A stretch of DNA of 64,000 bases from the NCBI GenBank assembly GCA_036852015.1, contig JAANDG010000458.1, positions 55,123-119,122 on the forward strand. The letters run 5' to 3'. The position numbers were made by a program, and so were the translations under genes. The notes below the pieces were generated by a model. That model worked only from the letters and a program-made list of their open reading frames with translations, did not search any database and was not told the DNA's origin. This DNA comes from Pelodera strongyloides. Its lineage: Eukaryota > Nematoda > Chromadorea > Rhabditida > Rhabditidae. Every line of letters starts with the position of its first letter. Positions within the stretch are counted from its first letter, which is position 1. Below are positions 10,951 to 21,462 of the stretch, one piece after another.

Positions 10951-11026
10951 CTCCGCGAGAGGAATCGAACACTTGACCTTCCTCTTATCAGTCAGTAGCG
11001 CTATCCATTATGCTAAGTGGTAACCG
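10951..11026 (-). pseudogene. tRNA-like sequence (right arm of inverted repeat)
   Basis: Mirror copy of the sequence at 10233-10305, with the same A and B boxes on the minus strand and a few substitutions. Stem pairing is again incomplete. Confidence 0.5.
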
Positions 11027-11346
11027 AAATCATACATCACTGAGGCTCCCATAAGGAACGGTTATGCGTAATTGCTCGATAATTACGCCTGGCACGTTTT
11101 GAATGCGCCATCTTTAATAGAATTTAATTCTCTACAACTTTTGCATTACAACTTTTCTTAATTCAGATATGAACCTAGGCAGTTCCCTTGTGAAGCAGTT
11201 TATGCACGCTCGAAAAAAATAGTTCTGTAGCTACCCGCCGCGGGACCATTTTTTGGCGGTCTGTAGTTCTCGTGCAGTGCCAATCTACGGAAATTAAAGT
11301 CATACTTGGAAGCAATTTTTGCCATACATCGAGACCCCATCACTTT

Positions 11347-11500
11347 ATGGGGTTTGCAAGTATGCCAAAAATTTACCGTATCTTGGAACTACACGAGAAT
11401 GCTTTTTTTAATTTTCCGTATAATATATGCAGGTTTCGTGCAGAAATACGGTAGTATTGACAGAATCACACTGAATTTTCGGGATACTTGCAAACCCCAT
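11347..11500. mobile_element. short MITE, ATGGGGTTTGCAAGTAT family
   Basis: About 154 bp with terminal inverted repeats ATGGGGTTTGCAAGTATGCC and ATACTTGCAAACCCCAT. Conserved interior words are AATTTACCGTAT and TTCGTGCAGAAATACGGTA. Sister copies lie at 54939-55091, 60736-60875, 63299-63462 and, more diverged, 11502-11754 and 11999-12160. Flanked by TA or TTA on both sides, as in mariner- or Harbinger-type elements. Confidence 0.8.
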
Positions 11501-11501
11501 T

Positions 11502-11754
11502 ATGGGGTTTGCAAGTATGACCGATTTTCCTTGCAAGTATCAAACAATTTACCGTGTCTTGGCACTACACGAGAGCAATTACAGTCCGATTTTTCGACCG
11601 ATCGTCGCGGGACCACTTTTTCAAAAAAAATGAATCTACCTTGATGGCCTATTTTCTATAGTGCGGATGTGTCAATATTACGCTAAATTGCGGTAGATTG
11701 CAATTGATACTTGCAAGGAAAACGCACGCTCTTTGGCATACTTGCTAACCCCAT
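11502..11754. mobile_element. diverged copy of the ATGGGGTTTGCAAGTAT MITE
   Basis: Starts ATGGGGTTTGCAAGTATGAC only a base after the previous copy and ends ATACTTGCTAACCCCAT. The interior carries GGTAGATTGCAATTGATACT and differs from the other copies. The two elements share the dinucleotide TA between CCCCAT and ATGGGG. Confidence 0.55.
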
Positions 11755-11998
11755 TATGGTAGCAGGCAGGTGAAATGAAAAGGGTGGAGCTATAATACGC
11801 GCGTTTGTTGCGATGTTTGCGCTTTTTATGCCTTTCGCTAGTCGGACTGCATTTTATATTGACATTTGAATATTCATACTAATGCACAGTGGTAAATAAA
11901 TTGCATGAGTATAGCAGACCATTATGAGTCCTATTATTATTCATAAATTGTTGTGAATACATAATCAATATGAATTATCAAATAAATGGTGTTTACAT

Positions 11999-12160
11999 AT
12001 GGGGTATGCAAGTATGCAACAATTCCTTGCAAGTATGTACACGAAATACCGATTTGGAACTAAGCATAGATATATAACATGTGTTATTATAAAATACTCA
12101 TTTTCGTGCCAATACTCATTTTTTTCAAGGCAAATTCTTCGGCATACTTCCAAACCCCAT
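11999..12160. mobile_element. diverged copy of the ATGGGGTTTGCAAGTAT MITE
   Basis: Begins ATGGGGTATGCAAGTATGC and ends GCATACTTCCAAACCCCAT, with a diverged interior. At 12206 a lone left end AAAGGAGGAGGCGCACG of another MITE family begins; a similar one is at 20599. I found no partner for either. Confidence 0.55.
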
Positions 12161-13109
12161 TAGAACTTAGAAGTCTTGCTTGCTCGGTCACGATAGACTT
12201 TTAAAGGAGGAGGCGCACGGGATCTAAGTGTACGATTTCTTTCTTCTTATCGGTAGATGACCGCATTTCCTTCCAATAAACATGCCTTATGAAGCAAAAG
12301 CTTTTAATTAGAAAGAATAATCAGTATAATTCTCAGAATTTTATCTAAATTCTTGACCGAAAAAATCGGAGGCAAATTAATATATTAATAATATATATAT
12401 ATTATATATATATATAAATCTATAATCGGGCTGCCAAACATTTTACAAAATTACTTTCTAAAGAAATACTCTTACCTTAGTAGTTTCTGGTACGGGTACT
12501 TCAAAAAACGCGCTTAGCGTGGGGAGCACGCAGATTTGTTCCACCTGGAAAGCCTGTTTGTAAGTATATATTATATTCTTTTATTTGAAGACAATTTTCT
12601 ATTAGCTTATTATATAAAGTTGGGAGCTTTGTTTGCTTGATTCAATGTACGTTTGGATGATGTACGTTAGGCTCAGGAAGCAGGATTGGTTCAGTAGTTC
12701 ACGTTCCCGTGCACTGAGCCATCTCACTTCCCGAGCGCCCCTTTCACAAAAGGTAAAAAAGAACTGCAAATACGGAAGGCGTGTGCTGTAACGTTCGGGC
12801 GCGTCGCCGGCGCTCAAAGTACTTCGATTACCATTATTCAAGTGATTTTTATAAACGTTTCGATCTTTCTGCCAACATCTCTGAAAAAATTGTAAAGTCT
12901 ACGGTAATGGCCCCCGTTGTGTAATAGCATCTTCGATTAAAATGCAAAAAGGCATGGTTGTTCTCTGAAGTCTTTCATCGGACTAAGTGATATTATATGA
13001 ACCAACAAATTTTTATTTTCCAATTATTTTTTTCTATCCAACGGGGAGCCAAAAATTGCGGCTGACAGAGTTCGCATCATGCAGCTTACAACGAAACTCA
13101 AGAGTTGCG

Positions 13110-13275
13110 CGCGGCAACAGTTTAGGGGTGTTTCCCGCAAAAGAATTTGATGCGCGCCGCAAAAGTTTTTTCAACGACTCCGGTTGCCGTTTTGGTGCGG
13201 GAAACACCCCCAAACTGTTGCGGGAAACACCACCAAAACGTTGCCGAAAAGGTGCGGAAACGGTGCGGGAAAAGT
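13110..13275. repeat. GCGGGAAACACC short-repeat block
   Basis: At least five near copies of GCGGGAAA or its complement TTTCCCGC in 165 bp, mixed with AAACTGTTGCGGG and AACGTTGCCG words. It shares composition and motifs with 73-270 and 13440-13635. Confidence 0.6.
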
Positions 13276-13290
13276 AGCAACCGCAAAAAG

Positions 13291-13374
13291 AAAACAGCGT
13301 GTTGGATTCGAACCTAACAATCTTGTTAGATACTTTCTCTAAACAACGCCTTAGACCACTCGGCCACACAACAC
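13291..13374 (-). pseudogene. type II (Leu/Ser-like) tRNA-like sequence
   Basis: On the minus strand it reads TGGCCGAGTGGTCTAAGGCG, a textbook D arm and A box of leucine/serine tRNAs, and ends GGTTCGAATCCAACAC with a perfect B box. Between them lies a long TTGTTTAGA/TCTAACAA hairpin instead of a normal anticodon arm. The seven-base acceptor arms do not pair, so it is probably a tRNA pseudogene or pol III promoter of a repeat. Confidence 0.6.
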
Positions 13375-13439
13375 ATATGAGACCAGTGCTTGCGGAAAAA
13401 TATTAGTACAACAACTGCACTTACGGCCGATCCTCTCAG

Positions 13440-13635
13440 GGCTTTCAAAAACGTTGCCGAAAAGTTGCGCCCCGCATCAGTTCCGCACCGTTTCCGCACC
13501 TTTTCGGGAAACACTTTGCGCGCCATTGCTATTCCGCGCGCATTTTGTTTCCCATTCCTTTGCGGCGCGCATTTTGGTTCCCGAAATGGTGCGGCGCGCA
13601 TTTTGTTTCCCGAAATGGTGCGGCGCGCAACTCAT
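13440..13635. repeat. GCGCGC / TTTCCCGAAATGG short-repeat block
   Basis: Three to four units of about 30 bp alternate GCGGCGCGCATTTTG with TTTCCCGAAATGGT. It corresponds in inverted orientation to 73-270. Confidence 0.65.
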
Positions 13636-13679
13636 CGGCATTAAACCACACTATAAACTACAACCTATCTAACAAAACA

Positions 13680-15560
13680 CGCTCCACACAGACACAATAT
13701 AAACACGGCTAAATTAAATGACTCTAGCAGGCATTTCAATAAAAGAGAATAATAAACAATTTGAGATAACCACCGTACTCCTACTTAAACCTACATCTGA
13801 AAGTAGAAATTTCACTAAAAGTAACGATTGCAAATCAACGAAAATAAAGGTATACGAACAACAACCAAGTAAAGCACAAATATCCTGGCTAATCTAAGTA
13901 AAACAACAAGTAGCAGTGAGTTACAGACGAGCTTCTAATGAGAGTTACTAATTTTACAGACTATTCCTAATGGCCGGGACACCACTTAACCGTAATATAA
14001 ACACTAATAAAATTGTCAAAGTTCGAGTTCAGAGAGCTTTCAGCAGGTACTTTAAACTATTGCTAAAACGATAAAGTTAAACTTTTAACATACGACGACG
14101 ACTAAATGCCAAAAATGTTTCTTGAAACAAATAATTAGGAGCAAGTTGCTCGAGTATCGGAAATTTGGTACACGATAAACGAATCCTTATGCGATCCTTC
14201 GATTCCTGCGCGGGTCTCCGCCAAATGAGGTTGCGACACAGTATTCTCTGAAAAAAACTACGTGAATTCGTGAATAATAGAAGGTACGGAAACTGTTAAA
14301 CAATTCACTCATGTTCATGCAAGACGTAATAGTTCAGGCTTCCTCCTTGAACGATTTCAAAAGAGGCGTACGCTGTAATTTCGCCGCAGGCCCCAAATGT
14401 TTGCCGGATATGCAGAAGTTGCACATTTACTTACACGAGCGTCGGTTAAACGAATAAATGTAGTGTCAAAATTGTGGAACTGTAACTCGTAATGCAAAAT
14501 CAAAACCTACTCATTTTGCGGCAGCGGCGACTCCTAAACATAAATCGATACAGTTAAAAAAGGGCACAAAAAAAGATTAACTAATGACATACAAACCTCG
14601 CGTTTAGCGATCTCTTCCAATAAGGTACGGTACTCTGTGATGTTAATTTGACGTGTTTCATTTCATCAGGCCGTTGAGACAGTTGTTTATTACATCATCA
14701 TCATCTAAAAAAACGTATACACTTTAGCAACAGACTCACAGTCATAGTGAACTTCTTGTCAATATGTCATACTATTTAGTGGTCATAATGAAGAAGTTAC
14801 AGCGTGCAACCGATACCATACATTAAATACATACATTAAATTCCATAAAGCAGCAGCAGCACACAATGCACACATTTAAAGGTATCGAAAAAAAACTAAA
14901 TTAACTGTTTATCCTTTTCAAAATAGTGTTTCTTACGTACCTTCCTTCTTTATCCGTGCGCGCGATAAATTAGCACTTCCAGATCGTGGTTACTCCTTTT
15001 GCAGTCCTATTAGAGTATGCCTGCAAGGAATGGATCGTCCAGGCCAGGTTCTGAGCATGGTCCCCGCTACGCCTCAAAGAAGAATGCTTTGTTCACAATA
15101 ACAATAACATAAACGCACATCATGGAATAATACGGATTTCAACGAAGAGATACGAGAAACGGATAAAGAAAACACAATTAATTAGCAATTTAATAGAACT
15201 CCACCGCTGCTCCGTAAACATTATGTTAAATGTTTTAAATGTTCTCTAATTGCGAGTAAAAAATATCCGTATAGTTCCGAGAAAGGTAAATCAAAAGCGA
15301 AGGTAAAATAGTACATTAACCAGAAACGAACTAAATGTTTAGTTTATTTCCGAAATAAACGCAGGCAGGATGAGCTAACATACTTTTATACACGTACAGT
15401 TGAAAAATAAACAACAACAAATCAGAGAAAAACGCATAAACAAGCAAGTTTCAATTCCAACCAAACTGGCTGAATAAAAAAATTATTTTTGAAATCAATC
15501 AATCGGCCAAAATGTTTCTCCGTGATACACGATACTACAGTATATACACAATTTACCATT
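13680..15560. other. no recognisable gene in 1.9 kb of AT-rich DNA
   Basis: Only short open frames are present, and there are no recognisable motifs. A (CAT)n-like run at about 14695-14710 and CAGCAGCAGC at about 14850 are minor simple repeats. The 154-codon frame that follows (15588-16052) is Lys-rich at the start and crosses GCAGGATCC direct repeats; I do not regard it as a gene. Confidence 0.5.
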
Positions 15561-16336
15561 AGTTTGCGTCTGCTAGCGAATTAGGCAGTGGACTTAAAGG
15601 GAATGTCAAACCGGTTTTGCATGTTGGGCTCAAAAAAAAGCTTGCGTTTTGAAGGTAAGGAAAGTGAAAATAAAAATAAACAAAAACTTTCATGTAAGAA
15701 GAAAAAAAATTTCAAACCCCTCCAAAAAACTCCTTCAGTATGGGATTCGAGTCGTCTGGACAGAGCTAAGCCAAATCGCAGTCCACGGGACGGTTTGAAT
15801 TACCGGCTCGCCGCAACGCACCCGTTTGCTTGCGTTGCGGCGGGTTTTGTTCACGTTTATGACAAAATCTCAAATATTTTAATCTGGCGCCATTTTTATG
15901 GGTATACTGTATTGTGCGCCGTTCGAGATTTACTTAATCTGCGCCAGGAGATGCCTTTCTGCGCAGGATCCCCCTTGATGCGCAGGATCCGCAGGATCCC
16001 CCGCATGCCCTTTAAATTTTCGCCGGCGGGTTCGCGGGTAGAAATATTTTAGCTGGCGAAAGGACTAAGATGAACAAGAGTTCTACTATTTGTGTGTTAT
16101 TGTGATGCCGCTTGATTGACAAGATGCATTATCTGCACACTCTATAAACATACTACCCATAAATAAACACAATTATTAATTTCTTTTTTAAATGCTCGAC
16201 CCCGCCAGTTCGGCTACTTCCATTGTGCACAACTTATTTTTATGTTTACTAGTTTACTATCTCATTTGGGAAACAGCAAGGTAGCGCCGCAATTTTTGGC
16301 TCCCCGTTGGATAGAAAAAAATAATTATAAAAAATA

Positions 16337-16340
<4 letters not shown>

Positions 16341-16393
<53 letters not shown>
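16341..16393. repeat. poly(T) tract, about 53 bp
   Basis: An uninterrupted T run directly beside the right terminal repeat of the 13008-16346 element. It is followed by sequence related to the 8540-8901 arm (TGTCTCTTTTTGCCGCCG). It could mark the poly(A) tail of a minus-strand retroposed copy. Confidence 0.8.
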
Positions 16394-16394
<1 letters not shown>

Positions 16395-16717
16395 TTTTGT
16401 TGCCGCAGCCGCAGCTCAGAACTGGATTTGTCTCTTTTTGCCGCCGCGCATTTTCCTAATATGTAAGGAATTACCTAACTACACACTAACAATAGATTTT
16501 TGACTCACGTCGCGCAGAAGATTTTTGACTCACGTCGCGCACCGGCCTAAAAGAGTCCACTTTTACACGATAAAATATTTTCCTCTTTTTGCAGAGATTT
16601 GGCAAATATCTTTATGTATATAAGGGATAAAAAAATAAGAAACTCACTTCTTTCAGTAAACTTGAAAGAAGTGAGAAACAAAGACGTCCAAGTTTGACTC
16701 ATATTGATATTCATTAA

Positions 16718-17080
16718 AGGGTCAGGCCCATTTCAAGTGAGCCCTCTTTTTGATGATTCCATCTGATTCTCCATGTCAAATATAGTAGGATACGATATGT
16801 TTCTAACTTTCAAGCGCAATATTCACACAGTTTTCAGCAATTTACCATGACCAGTCATACACAAAAATCAATCGCAGTTGTCACGCCCCTCCGCGCTAAT
16901 TGGCAATATGCTCCATTGGGCGTGGCAACTGCGATTGATTTTTGTGTATGACTGGTCATGGTAAATTGCTGAAAACTGTGTGAATATTGCGACTGAAAAT
17001 TGGAAAAAAATACTATATTTGAAACGGAGAATCCGATGGAGTCATCAAAAATAGGGGTAATTTGAAATGGGCCTGACCCT
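16718..17080. mobile_element. complete TTAA-flanked MITE (AGGGTCAGGCCC family)
   Basis: TTAA at 16714-16717 and 17081-17084; ends AGGGTCAGGCCCATTTCAA...TTGAAATGGGCCTGACCCT. Inner palindrome with GACTGGTCATGGTAAATTGC and its complement. Intact sister of the truncated element at 1857-2258. Confidence 0.9.
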
Positions 17081-17084
17081 TTAA

Positions 17085-18376
17085 CAGGAACCTGTATTAC
17101 GCAGTTAACTGTCGAATAATTGCCGGTCCGATTCATTGCACAAAGTTCGCCGCATCCAGAACTTGAACCTCATATTGATATTATACTCCTACTACTAGTC
17201 CTCTCTCTACCAGTTACTCCAAGTCGACACTCTAGCGGTAGTATTACGCGGCCAACTAAGAATTCGGAAGAGTAGGCTGTACAAATAGCCACATTCCACC
17301 ATATGCATATACCATATGTAGAATTCAGCACGCATTTTCCCTTCAGCAAGTTTTTTTTTCCCAAATTCAGTTTCCAAAATTGTATTCTAAAAGTTGTGCG
17401 ACTTTGGCAGAATGATCACCTCTTGCACAGAACTAAAAGTCACAAATTATCGTTTCAACTTTGCCGACTCAGAATTTCAATCTTTTACCACTTTAATTTT
17501 TCCACAATATTTAACAAATTCAACTGCAGCAGACTATGTCATACGAAGGGCTATGAAAGAGAAATGTTGCTCAAAACTTGGCTGTTCATTTGCGAAAAAG
17601 ATGAATAAATCTGTAATTGTACCGTGAAATCTACGCCTTCTGTCTGACATACATATTCAAAAACTAACCCTACATCAAAGCTTTCACACATTGCATGTGC
17701 TCGAAACCAAAAAAGGGTTTCCTAGCCACTAGGCACTAGGCTTACAAGCCTAATCATAAACTAGTCGAAACAAATAATACCCAAGGAAGGATATTTCTTT
17801 TATAGAGCAGTTATTTTCCGTGATTGAATGCAGTATAACTTGTGCTACCGCTAACTAAGACGCTCCCTCAATTAGGCGGGCTAGCAGCCAAGGGGGGGGT
17901 GTGGTTCAGCTAGGGGGTGAGCTTCGTCTTGCACCAATTTTCAGAGGCTCAAAAGTCCAAAAAATCGATATCAGAGAAAGTTGCCGTCAAAATTATAGAA
18001 TTATTCTCAGCAACACTTTACCTATCTACTGCCGAAATTTCGGACCAAAATACGCATTGCGAAGCGCGCTAGAGCCGGAAATGTACCAAAAATTGCGCAA
18101 AAAACCATAAAAATCAATAAATCAATACTTAGAAATGAATATTTTAAAATTCTGTGCGTGATGCCCGCAAGCCGACTTGATAAATGCCTTTGGCAAAAGG
18201 ATCGGTTCAGCCATCTCCAAAATTGAGGAAGGTTGAATACATAAATATATACGGACATATAAAGTCAGAGGCTCGTTTTATTACATATATTCAAACTTGA
18301 CTTTAGTTCTGAATTTTTGCTGGTTTATAGTAAATATACATTCCAGAGTAGATTTGCAAAATTCGAGCCCTATTGG
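17085..18376. other. no supported gene
   Basis: About 1.3 kb without recognisable paired repeats or conserved protein. Two short overlapping open frames at 17303-17627 have no motif I recognise. GGGGGGGGTGTGG at 17893 is a simple G run. Confidence 0.45.
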
Positions 18377-18380
18377 TTAA

Positions 18381-18732
18381 AGGGAATATGTATGCCCTTT
18401 TTGAAGTTAAGCCGTATTAATAGAATGTGTGTTCCTCATTAAGGAAACAACAACAAAAGTTGTCAAAAGTTCCCCAGTTAAAAGAAAATGAATTTCAAAG
18501 TTCACCTTCTCCATAGTAAACGCGTTACTTGACCCCCTGGCATACACGCCAGTTTCAATGGAGCAAATTTCAACCTATGTATGCAGATATCGGCATATAG
18601 CATGGAACAGCGACATATTTGCATACAAATCAGGATATTCGAATTTACATATTCAGTCGCCTACTTCATGTCTGGTATGGAAACTCCAGTTTCGCAGTTG
18701 TTTTGCGCATTTTGAGTGCCTACATATTCCCT
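18381..18732. mobile_element. uninterrupted TTAA-flanked MITE; empty-site reference
   Basis: TTAA at 18377-18380 and 18733-18736; ends AGGGAATATGTATGCCC and GTGCCTACATATTCCCT. It is the unbroken relative of the elements at 1794-2517 and 21463-22300. Its TTAA at 18439-18442 is the site occupied in the first, and its TTAA at 18478-18481 the site occupied in the second. Confidence 0.9.
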
Positions 18733-19382
18733 TTAAAAGAGCTCTCCGATTGGGGCTGGCTTGTTATAGAATCAGTTGAATAGTTGAATTCATCTCTTTT
18801 TGTATATTTTCCAACATTGAATTGTTTTCATTTTGAGGAACCAAATCCCCCCCCCCCTTTTTTTGTTACGGAGAGTAACTCATTTTAGATATATTATATT
18901 ATATTTGCCTGGCTCAATCAAAAAATTCTAACCTTGGTCTGTGTCGTCTGAACGGCAGAAACTGAATTTCCCATGATTATCTCTAAAGAAACAAGAATAG
19001 CGACGTACAATAATATAACTAGAGATAAATCGTAAAAACTCGAAACGAAATGGAAATTCTAAGGCATAATGAATGAAGCAAATATTTCATAAGGCACAAT
19101 AAATCATCTTGTTAAATAAGTAATGAAAAAGAACAATACTAATTATCAATGAAATGTTAAATAGAACGGAAGGTGGTAAATGTTTGCATGGGAGGAACTG
19201 GTCGATGCAAACTCCAATGAGCAGAAAAAATGCAATTGCCTGCCTGTGCCAGATTATTAAAGGGATGAGGTCACTAGAAATCACCTCGATTTATGTTTTA
19301 GTTTGTTTGCACAGTAAACTTAAACAAAGTATCTTGAATTGTTACCTAGGGAAGATATTCCGTAAAAAGGTGGTCGCACTTC

Positions 19383-19539
19383 CATCAAAATGTGTAAATA
19401 GGTAAACTTAGGAACAAATAAGAAACTTGGCTAAACACACTGCGTTCCACTGTTTTAAGCAAAACAAACGATGAAAACTATAGTTTCCTGTGTCCACATC
19501 ATGTGTGTTCCTACTATTACCTATTTGCACATTTTGTTG
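19383..19539. repeat. imperfect palindrome, about 157 bp
   Basis: CATCAAAATGTGTAAATAGG is mirrored at the right by CCTATTTGCACATTTTGTTG. A lone MITE-like end TTAAAGGGATGAGGTCAC lies at about 19257. Probably a decayed element of the TTAA class. Confidence 0.5.
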
Positions 19540-19720
19540 AAAGTAAGATAAACACGGAAAAAATTATCTGCACCCGATAAAAATAATTTATATCGGCGAA
19601 CGATGACCACGGGCGTAAGTTATACGTTGCCCAAGAAGTCTGCTTGAATAAAAATTATGTTAATAAAGGTAGCAAAGGAGGGGTGCATGGTAGAGTACTC
19701 ACCTTCTTACTATCTTTCTA

Positions 19721-20580
19721 TATACCGGGTGGTCCAATAGTTTTAAACCTGATAGAATTTTCTGGAGTGGATTAATTTGGTGCATTTTCTTTCAAACAAT
19801 ATGATTTTTTGCGTGAAGTTTCGGCATACTATTATCTAAGGCGTTGCGAAAAAAGCAAGGTGATAGCTTTACTAATTGCTGAATAATGCTGTCCGAAAGG
19901 GAACTTGTCAGGTTGAACAAACTCGTCTTGAGGAACGCGCCTCGTGTATCCTTTTTTCTGACGAGTTTTATTCACGAACCAGCAGCAGTACTGCGGCCAA
20001 AATTGACGTGTGGTTTACAAATAGGACCAGGATGCCAACGGAGACAAACGAATCGTTCCTTAAGCCGCCATTGTGAGCTGGGTGGCTGCGACGTCGACGG
20101 AACCGACCTCAAAGGTTTTTGGTGGTTAACGTGTCGAAGTGCACAGTCAACGTTATCTACAAAGCGTCTTGATGATCACTTTACTTTCGCCGGACCGTAA
20201 TTATTGCGAAAAAATACATAGGACCCTCATTCAAGTCTAACTTCATCACATGAGTCGATAATCGCGTAGGGCTGTTCTCGGGCCTGTGTTTTCTGGATTT
20301 GTAGCTACGCGGAAAAACCGCCGCATTTTTTCGAACAGATTCCTTTCGACTTTTTCATCTGTTCACACATGGAGGGGAAGGCCTGCACCAAGTCTCATAC
20401 AAAATTGGCCTTATTTCGTCATGTCGTTCTGAAGTTATGGGCTGAAGTGTCGCAAAATACCTGCGTTCCACGGAGGGGTCGTCTAAGAAGCATCTGGAGG
20501 ACTGCGCGAGAGAGAAGGAGGGTTATTTTGGAAAATGTATTTGTTTTATGTTGCAAAACATTATTACTCGTTGATTAATA
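19721..20580 (+). pseudogene. degraded mariner-like (IS630/Tc1) transposase
   Basis: The left border near 19722 reads TATACCGGGTGGTCCAATAG, typical of the ends of such elements. Recognisable pieces in different frames are a helix-turn-helix-like VNVSKCTVNVIYK at about 20121-20170 and, at about 20369-20500, EGKACTKSHTKLALFRHVV followed by LWAEVSQNT. The latter resembles the C-terminal part of mariner-like transposases after the last catalytic Asp (ESKAC.KPHTNL...WAEIPQE). Stops and frameshifts break every frame and the catalytic Asp triad is not recognisable, so it is inactive. Confidence 0.6.
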
Positions 20581-20795
20581 CCACTCGCGTGTGGTATTAA
20601 AGGAGGAGGCTCACGAGAATGAAGTGCTCAAATGGTTTCCTTTTATCGAAATATGATGGTATTAAATTCCGAAAGACATGCTTTACAAAGCAAAAGCTTT
20701 TAATTGGCAGGAGTAAAGCAATATAAGACTATGAAGTCTATAAAAATTTTGGAGCGTAGTAAATTGTAAATAGTTGATTTCCATAGTGGGCATTC

Positions 20796-21067
20796 AGGGC
20801 GCGTTCGGGATTGCGAAAAGAAAGAAAAGAAATCAAAAAAGTAGTTCGGGATGGCCGGTCGGAAATGTAAATCTTTTCCACAGTACATATAGCCCGTGGG
20901 CACAGAGACCACTTATATTTAGATATGCAGAACTATTTGGAGAAAATTTGAATGCCTCTGTGCCCACGGGCTATATGTACTGTGGAAAAGATTTACATTT
21001 CCGACCGGCCATCCCGAACTACTTTTTTGATTTCTTTTCTTTCTTTTCGCAATCCCGAACGCGCCCT
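20796..21067. mobile_element. near-perfect palindromic foldback (AGGGCGCGTTCGGGAT ends)
   Basis: Arms of about 115 bp are identical by eye, running from AGGGCGCGTTCGGGATTGCG through CCGTGGGCACAGAG, around a 45-bp loop. It sits within a larger imperfect palindrome whose arms include TAGTTGATTTCCATAGTG (20769) and its complement (21112). The same terminal sequence bounds the element at 26134-26405. Confidence 0.8.
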
Positions 21068-21129
21068 CAAATTTTTTGCCGGCTTGCAAAATGACTTGTA
21101 AATTTGCATGGCCACTATGGAAATCAACT

Positions 21130-21458
21130 ACTAAATATTATTCAGATTCACCATGGCGAAGTTTTTGCGGTGAGTTTCTTACGGAAGGTACCGTAGACAG
21201 GTCATTTGCACAATCATTTGCATACACACCTTTGATGTGGATATGCAAACGACTTAACTTCCCTTTCCGACAAAGGTATGTATGAAAATGACTATGCAAA
21301 TGACCTGTCTACGGTACCTTCTGTAAGGAAAGCTCACAGGAAAAACTTCCCCATGGTGAAACTGAATAATATTTAGTTTGTATATATTTTAATAAATATC
21401 CTTTTCATGAATTATGAACAAATAATAAACGTATGTTTATATCGGTGGGCCTGTCCCT
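21130..21458. mobile_element. palindromic right half of a TTAA-MITE (CAGGCCC family)
   Basis: Inverted arms around 21240 share GGTACCGTAGACAGGTCATTTGCA. The right end reads GTGGGCCTGTCCCT before TTAA (21459-21462), as in the element at 59892-60288. The left terminus is not clear, probably displaced by the palindrome at 20796-21067. Confidence 0.55.
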
Positions 21459-21462
21459 TTAA

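Larger units (their letters stand above)
10071..11187. repeat. 1.1-kb inverted repeat with tRNA-like sequence in both arms
   Basis: Arms of about 475 bp run from GGGAACTGCCTAGGTTCATA (10071) to about 10549 and mirror from about 10719 to 11187, with a loop of about 170 bp. The arms are over 95 percent alike by eye. No transposase and no clear target duplication were found. Most likely a non-autonomous DNA transposon that captured or evolved from a tRNA-like sequence. Confidence 0.8.
13008..16346. mobile_element. candidate 3.3-kb element with about 55-bp terminal inverted repeats
   Basis: 13008-13064 (AAATTTTTATTTTCCAATTA onward, through CCAACGGGGAGCC) is mirrored at 16285-16346 with near-perfect identity. 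The words around GGGGAGCCAAAAATTGCGG also occur in the 6742-8901 palindrome, so this is the same superfamily. The interior has GC-rich short repeats and a tRNA-like sequence but no transposase; most of it (13.7-15.5 kb) is featureless AT-rich DNA. Confidence 0.5.

Noticed and set aside
13291..13374. Functional leucine/serine tRNA gene
   Set aside because: A and B boxes are good but the acceptor stem does not pair and the anticodon arm is abnormal, so it is listed as tRNA-like only.
15588..16052. 154-codon open frame
   Set aside because: Lys-rich low-complexity start, GCAGGATCC direct repeats, no recognisable domain, and it lies inside a repeat-bounded region.
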